The position numbers and the translations under genes were made by a program. From Planctomycetota bacterium (lineage in GTDB: Bacteria; Planctomycetota; SZUA-567; H5-PLA8; CALKMO01): a stretch of 9,141 bases of DNA. Below, piece by piece: positions 5,950 through 9,141 of the stretch. Below the pieces are notes generated by a model that saw only the letters and a program-made list of their open reading frames with translations, did no database searches and was not told where the DNA came from. Positions within the stretch are counted from its first letter, which is position 1. Every line of letters begins with the position of its first letter. The stretch is taken from contig JAOACM010000146.1 in NCBI GenBank assembly GCA_026417845.1, positions 1 to 9,141 on the forward strand, read 5' to 3'.

Positions 5950-7395
5950 GTGGAATACGAGGCTGTCATAGGGCTGGAGATACACGTCCAGCTCAGGACG
6001 AAGACGAAGCTCTTCTGCGGCTGCCGGGTCGTGTTCGGCGCGCCGCCGAACACAAACGTCTGTCCGGTGTGCCTCGGTCTGCCGGGCGCGCTGCCCGTGC
6101 CCAACGGGGCGGCGCTGGAGCTTGCGATACGCGCCGCTCTGGCGCTCGGCTGCCGGATCGCGCCCGTCACGAAGTTCGACCGGAAGAACTACTGTTATCC
6201 GGACCTTCCGAAGAACTACCAGATATCGCAGTACGACACGCCGCTGGCGACCGGCGGATATCTGGATATCGCGGCGGACGGGATGGAAAAGCGGGTAGGG
6301 ATAACGCGCGTTCATCTGGAGGAGGATGCGGGGAAGCTTCTGCACGACGAGAGCGGGCGCGGCGGGTGCAGCCTGGTTGATCTGAACAGGGCCGGGGTGC
6401 CGCTGCTGGAGATCGTCTCCGGGCCGGATATGAGGTCGCCGGAGGAGGCGCGCGCATACATGGAGGCGCTGGCGGAAATCATGGAACATATCGGCGCCTC
6501 GGACTGCAACATGCAGGAGGGAAATCTGCGGTGCGACGCGAACGTCTCGATCCGCCCGCGCGGGGCGGCGGCGCTGGGGATCAAGACCGAGATCAAGAAT
6601 CTGAACTCGTTCCGGTTCGTCGAGCAGGCCCTGAGATACGAGATAAAGCGGCAGGTCGGGACTGTCTCATCGGGGGGGCGACTGGTTCAGGAGACGCGGC
6701 TGTTCGATCCGGATGCCGGGGAGACCCGGCCGCTGCGGAGCAAGGAATCGGCGCACGATTACAGGTACTTCCCGGATCCTGATCTGCCGCCGATAGCGAT
6801 AACTGAAGAGAGAATAGAAAGCATCCGCGCGACGGTGGGCGAACTGCCGCGGGCCAGACGCGCCAGGTACGTGTCGGCGATGGGGCTTTCCGCGTACGAG
6901 GCCGATGTGCTTGTGAGGAGCAGGGCCGCGGCCGACTACTTCGAGGCGCTCGTCGCGGCCGGGGTCGCACCGAAGCCGGCGGCGAACTGGATGCTGAACG
7001 ATGTGCAGGCAGCGCTGAAGGCTGCCGGGCTCGATTCGATAGAGAAGTCCGCGGCGCCACCGGAGCGGATGGCGGAGATGATAAAGCTCGTGGAATCCGG
7101 CGCGGTGGGGCGCGGGCCGGCGAAGGAGGTGCTGCTGCCTGAGCTGCTGGCGCGCGGCGCGGACCCGATGGAGGTCGCGAAGTCAAGAGATCTGCTGCGC
7201 TCGACGGACGCCGGAGCGGTCGAACGGGCGGTGGAAGTGGTCGTGGCGGCCAACCCGAAGCAGGTCGCCGAGTACCGGGGCGGCAAGGCCGCGACGTTCA
7301 ACTGGCTGCTGGGCCAGGCGATGAAGGCGCTGAGGGGAAAGGGCGATCCGAAGGCCGTTCGCGAGGCGCTGCTGAGAAAGCTCGGCGGAGGCTGA
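5950..7395 (+). CDS. gatB: Aspartyl/glutamyl-tRNA(Asn/Gln) amidotransferase subunit B
   Basis: GatB is the tRNA-binding kinase subunit of the GatCAB complex, which converts misacylated Glu-tRNA(Gln) or Asp-tRNA(Asn) to the correct amide form in the cytoplasm. The 481-residue product is full length. Visible landmarks are YEAVIGLEIHVQL at the N-terminus, a zinc-type Cys set (C23, C25, C38, C41, in FCGC and CPVC), KFDRKNYCYPDLPKNYQISQ, LEEDAGKLLHD, LNRAGVPLLEIVS, CNMQEGNLRCDANVS, KTEIKNLNSF and SAHDYRYFPDPDLPP in the kinase domain. The C-terminal helical tRNA-binding part ends in NWLLGQAMKALRGKGDPKAV. GTG at 5950 is chosen: GGGGA lies 7 nt upstream and it gives the usual family N-terminus; an upstream GTG at 5893 would add 19 unconserved residues. 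gatA and gatC are not adjacent here. The gene sits 157 bp after the Sel1 gene. Confidence 0.97.
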   Translation: MEYEAVIGLEIHVQLRTKTKLFCGCRVVFGAPPNTNVCPVCLGLPGALPVPNGAALELAIRAALALGCRIAPVTKFDRKNYCYPDLPKNYQISQYDTPLATGGYLDIAADGMEKRVGITRVHLEEDAGKLLHDESGRGGCSLVDLNRAGVPLLEIVSGPDMRSPEEARAYMEALAEIMEHIGASDCNMQEGNLRCDANVSIRPRGAAALGIKTEIKNLNSFRFVEQALRYEIKRQVGTVSSGGRLVQETRLFDPDAGETRPLRSKESAHDYRYFPDPDLPPIAITEERIESIRATVGELPRARRARYVSAMGLSAYEADVLVRSRAAADYFEALVAAGVAPKPAANWMLNDVQAALKAAGLDSIEKSAAPPERMAEMIKLVESGAVGRGPAKEVLLPELLARGADPMEVAKSRDLLRSTDAGAVERAVEVVVAANPKQVAEYRGGKAATFNWLLGQAMKALRGKGDPKAVREALLRKLGGG

Positions 7396-7422
7396 GACCG
7401 CTGACAGGCGGCGGCGCTGGCG

Positions 7423-7494
7423 GGATCCGGCCTCCGGCAGGGGAAGGCGGCGTCCTGCCGGGAAGTAGAATCCGCGGCCGCGCGGGCCGGATCC
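7423..7494. repeat. 10-bp inverted repeat in the gatB-leuC gap
   Basis: GGATCCGGCC (7423-7432) and GGCCGGATCC (7485-7494) are exact reverse complements 52 bp apart in the very GC-rich gap between gatB and leuC. No T-tract follows, so it is not a standard terminator. It may be an mRNA fold or chance in GC-rich DNA. Confidence 0.35.
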
Positions 7495-7559
7495 GGGGCC
7501 GGGCGGAAAGCCGGCGGACCGGATGGGAGCAAACCGTAAAGCCGAAGGGGAAGATGCGG

Positions 7560-8840
7560 ATGGGGATGACGATCACTGAGAAGATACTGGCGGCGCACTG
7601 CGGGGCCGCTTCCGTCCGGCCGGGACAGTTCGTCGAGTGCGCGGTGGATTTCTGCATGGGCAACGACGTGACGGCGCCGCTGGCCATAAAGGCCTTCGAG
7701 AGCGTCGGGGCAACCGAGCCTTTCGATCGCGAGAGGATAGCCCTGGTGCCGAGCCACTTCGTGCCGAACAAGGACATCCAGTCGGCGGAGCAGTGTAAGG
7801 TCATGCGCGAGTGGGCGCAGAAGCACCGGATAAGGTGGTACTTCGAGCGCGGGGAGGCTGGAGTAGACCACGCGCTGCTTCCTGAGCAGGGACTTGTCGG
7901 ACCGGGAGATCTGGTAATCGGCGCCGACAGTCACACGTGCACATACGGTGCGCTGGGCGCGTTCTCCACTGGCGTCGGCTCGACGGATCTGGCGGCCGTA
8001 ATGGCGACGGGCAGGATATGGCTGCGAGTGCCGGAATCCATGAAGTTCGTCTACAGGGGCGTCCCGGCGGACCCGTGGGTCGGCGGCAAGGACCTCGTGC
8101 TCCTCGCGATAAAGCGCGTGGGATTCGACGGGGCTACGTACAAGGCGATGGAATTTACCGGCGGGGCGATATCGCGGCTGCCCATGGACGACCGGCTGAC
8201 GATGTGCAACATGGCGATAGAGGCTGGCGGGAAGAGCGGGATAATCGCGCCGGACAGCGTGACTGAGGAGTATTGCCGCGGGCGGTGCAGGAGGCCGTAC
8301 GTGTTTTACGCATCGGATCCGGACGCGAATTACCGCGAGGAAAACGTGTTCGAGCTGGATGTGTCCGGTCTGACGCCGCTCGTGGCCATGCCGCATTCGC
8401 CGGACAACGTAGCGCCGGTGGACGAGGTCGGCGACGTGCGGATAGACCAGGTTTTTCTGGGGAGCTGCACGAACGGACGTCTGAGCGACCTGCGTATAGC
8501 CGCCTCGATACTGAAAGGGCGCCGTGTGGCAAAAGGCGTCCGGTTCGTGGTCATTCCGGCTACGCCGGCGATTTTTCTGGAGGCGCTGCGGGCCGGCTAC
8601 ATCGAGATATTGAAGGAGGCCGGAGCGGATATAGGCGATTCGCACTGCGGCCCGTGCCTTGGCGGCCACTACGGCGTGCTCGCCGCGGGCGAGGTGTGTC
8701 TGGCGACTTCCAACCGCAATTTCCCCGGCCGGATGGGGCACAGGGATTCGAAGGTGTATCTGTGCAATCCGGCGGTGGCCGCAGCCAGCGCCGTGGCGGG
8801 GAAAATAATATCGCCGGCAAAGATCGGCATCAGACCGTAA
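7560..8840 (+). CDS. leuC: 3-isopropylmalate dehydratase large subunit (aconitase family)
   Basis: With the small subunit LeuD this [4Fe-4S] enzyme isomerises 2- to 3-isopropylmalate in leucine synthesis. The 426-residue size matches the shorter, archaeal-type (LeuC2/HacA-like) large subunit. Family marks are GADSHTCTYGALGAF (121-135), GVGSTDLA (138-145), cluster ligands C303 in GSCTNGR and C363/C366 in DSHCGPCLGGH, and SNRNFPGRMGH (384-394). Three in-frame ATGs lie close together (7554, 7560, 7566). 7560 is preferred because AAGGGGA (7545-7551) is 8 nt upstream and the product then starts MGMTITEKIL. Close paralogues such as homoaconitase or dimethylmalate dehydratase cannot be excluded, since leuD, leuA and leuB are not in view. 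The 164-bp gap after gatB shows no clear promoter, so co-transcription with gatB is possible. Confidence 0.88.
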   Translation: MGMTITEKILAAHCGAASVRPGQFVECAVDFCMGNDVTAPLAIKAFESVGATEPFDRERIALVPSHFVPNKDIQSAEQCKVMREWAQKHRIRWYFERGEAGVDHALLPEQGLVGPGDLVIGADSHTCTYGALGAFSTGVGSTDLAAVMATGRIWLRVPESMKFVYRGVPADPWVGGKDLVLLAIKRVGFDGATYKAMEFTGGAISRLPMDDRLTMCNMAIEAGGKSGIIAPDSVTEEYCRGRCRRPYVFYASDPDANYREENVFELDVSGLTPLVAMPHSPDNVAPVDEVGDVRIDQVFLGSCTNGRLSDLRIAASILKGRRVAKGVRFVVIPATPAIFLEALRAGYIEILKEAGADIGDSHCGPCLGGHYGVLAAGEVCLATSNRNFPGRMGHRDSKVYLCNPAVAAASAVAGKIISPAKIGIRP

Positions 8841-8882
8841 TCATACGTAAAATTATCTGCTGCCCCCGCGACGCCTTCCGGA

Positions 8883-8943
8883 GGGGGGAGGGAGGGTAGC
8901 CGGAATACCCGCATGCGCCGGAGGGGAGGTGTGCGGGGGGGGG
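8883..8943 (+). other. G-run-rich stretch downstream of leuC
   Basis: Closely spaced G runs of 6, 3 and 3 (8883-8896), then 4 and 9 (8923-8926, 8935-8943), lie in the gap between leuC and the minus-strand reading frame at the right edge. They could form a G-quadruplex in the plus-strand DNA or RNA. No standard terminator was seen in the 166-bp gap (8841-9006). One GC-rich inverted repeat (8956-8962 with 8999-9005) is present but lacks a T-tract. Confidence 0.4.
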
Positions 8944-9006
8944 TGGAGAGGTTTGGCGCCGGCTGCGGAGGAGCTCCCGTCAAGTAGCCGCGAACTTTCC
9001 GGCGCG

Positions 9007-9141
9007 CTACACAGGCTGAGGATCAGAGCCTGCCGTGCATTTAGGCGAGCGGCCGCCAGCGATGAGTCCCGCCAGGATGCCCGAAGCGCAGGCCGCGATC
9101 GCTGCCGGGCGCCCGTAGTGTACGGCGTAGGAAGCTCCCAG
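9007..9141 (-). CDS. C-terminal end of a possible membrane protein (partial)
   Basis: From the right edge a minus-strand frame stays open for 44 codons to TAG at 9007-9009. The translation begins LGASYAVHYGRPAAIAAC, continues with a hydrophobic small-residue stretch (AAIAACASGILAGLIAGG) and ends in a polar tail (KCTAGSDPQPV). Third codon positions are mostly G or C, as in the genes nearby. This looks like a last transmembrane helix and short tail, but the piece is too short to assign a family, and an accidental open frame in GC-rich DNA is possible. If real, it converges on leuC. Confidence 0.45.
   Translation of the reverse strand: MGASYAVHYGRPAAIAACASGILAGLIAGGRSPKCTAGSDPQPV

Noticed and set aside
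5029..6489. A 486-codon minus-strand frame opposite Sel1 and gatB
   Set aside because: Low-complexity Arg/Pro-rich antisense shadow of well-supported genes; it also covers the tracrRNA.
6936..8741. A 601-codon minus-strand frame opposite gatB and leuC
   Set aside because: No family features, and it crosses the gap between two genes with clear motifs on the other strand.

Overview
The window is GC-rich bacterial DNA. Its main content is the cas-proximal end of a type II-C CRISPR-Cas9 locus, followed by ordinary housekeeping genes. The left half (1-5222) holds, from left to right, the end of a CRISPR array, cas2, cas1 and cas9 (all three cas genes on the minus strand), and a tracrRNA gene on the plus strand, divergent from cas9. 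There is no csn2 or cas4 between the cas genes and the array. With a 1119-residue Cas9, this fits subtype II-C. cas9 and cas1 overlap by 8 bp, and cas2 can begin 4 nt after the cas1 stop, so the three genes form one operon read right to left.

Both RNA parts can be read directly. The array has 36-bp repeats and 30-bp spacers. The tracrRNA has a promoter, an anti-repeat matching the repeat over 23 consecutive nt plus a second 8-bp block, two small hairpins and a strong intrinsic terminator. The anti-repeat fixes crRNA polarity: the array is transcribed on the plus strand, towards cas2, and stops at a 12-bp stem-loop right after the last repeat. Cas9 keeps the RuvC acidic residues (D11, E566, D808), the RuvC-III His pair and the HNH His and Asn. 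Cas1 keeps its Glu-His-Glu metal site. The system looks intact.

The right half (5352-9141) holds a small Sel1-repeat protein, gatB (tRNA amidotransferase subunit B) and leuC (isopropylmalate dehydratase large subunit), all on the plus strand and separated by 157- and 167-bp gaps. The C-terminal end of a possible membrane protein runs in from the right edge on the minus strand. These genes have no evident functional link to CRISPR.

The most interesting points are: (i) a 72-residue proline-rich N-terminal extension of Cas2 with a sliding-clamp-like pentapeptide (QQSLF), plus a second such motif (QLMLF) at its extreme C-terminus; (ii) an extended -10 promoter built into the repeat, with a terminator after the last repeat; (iii) an 8-bp inverted repeat over the putative cas9 -10; and (iv) a local GC dip in the sequence coding the PAM-interacting end of Cas9, suggesting domain exchange. 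The organism cannot be named. High GC with frequent ATA and AGG codons and a II-C system would fit a PVC-like or other little-cultured lineage, but that is a guess.
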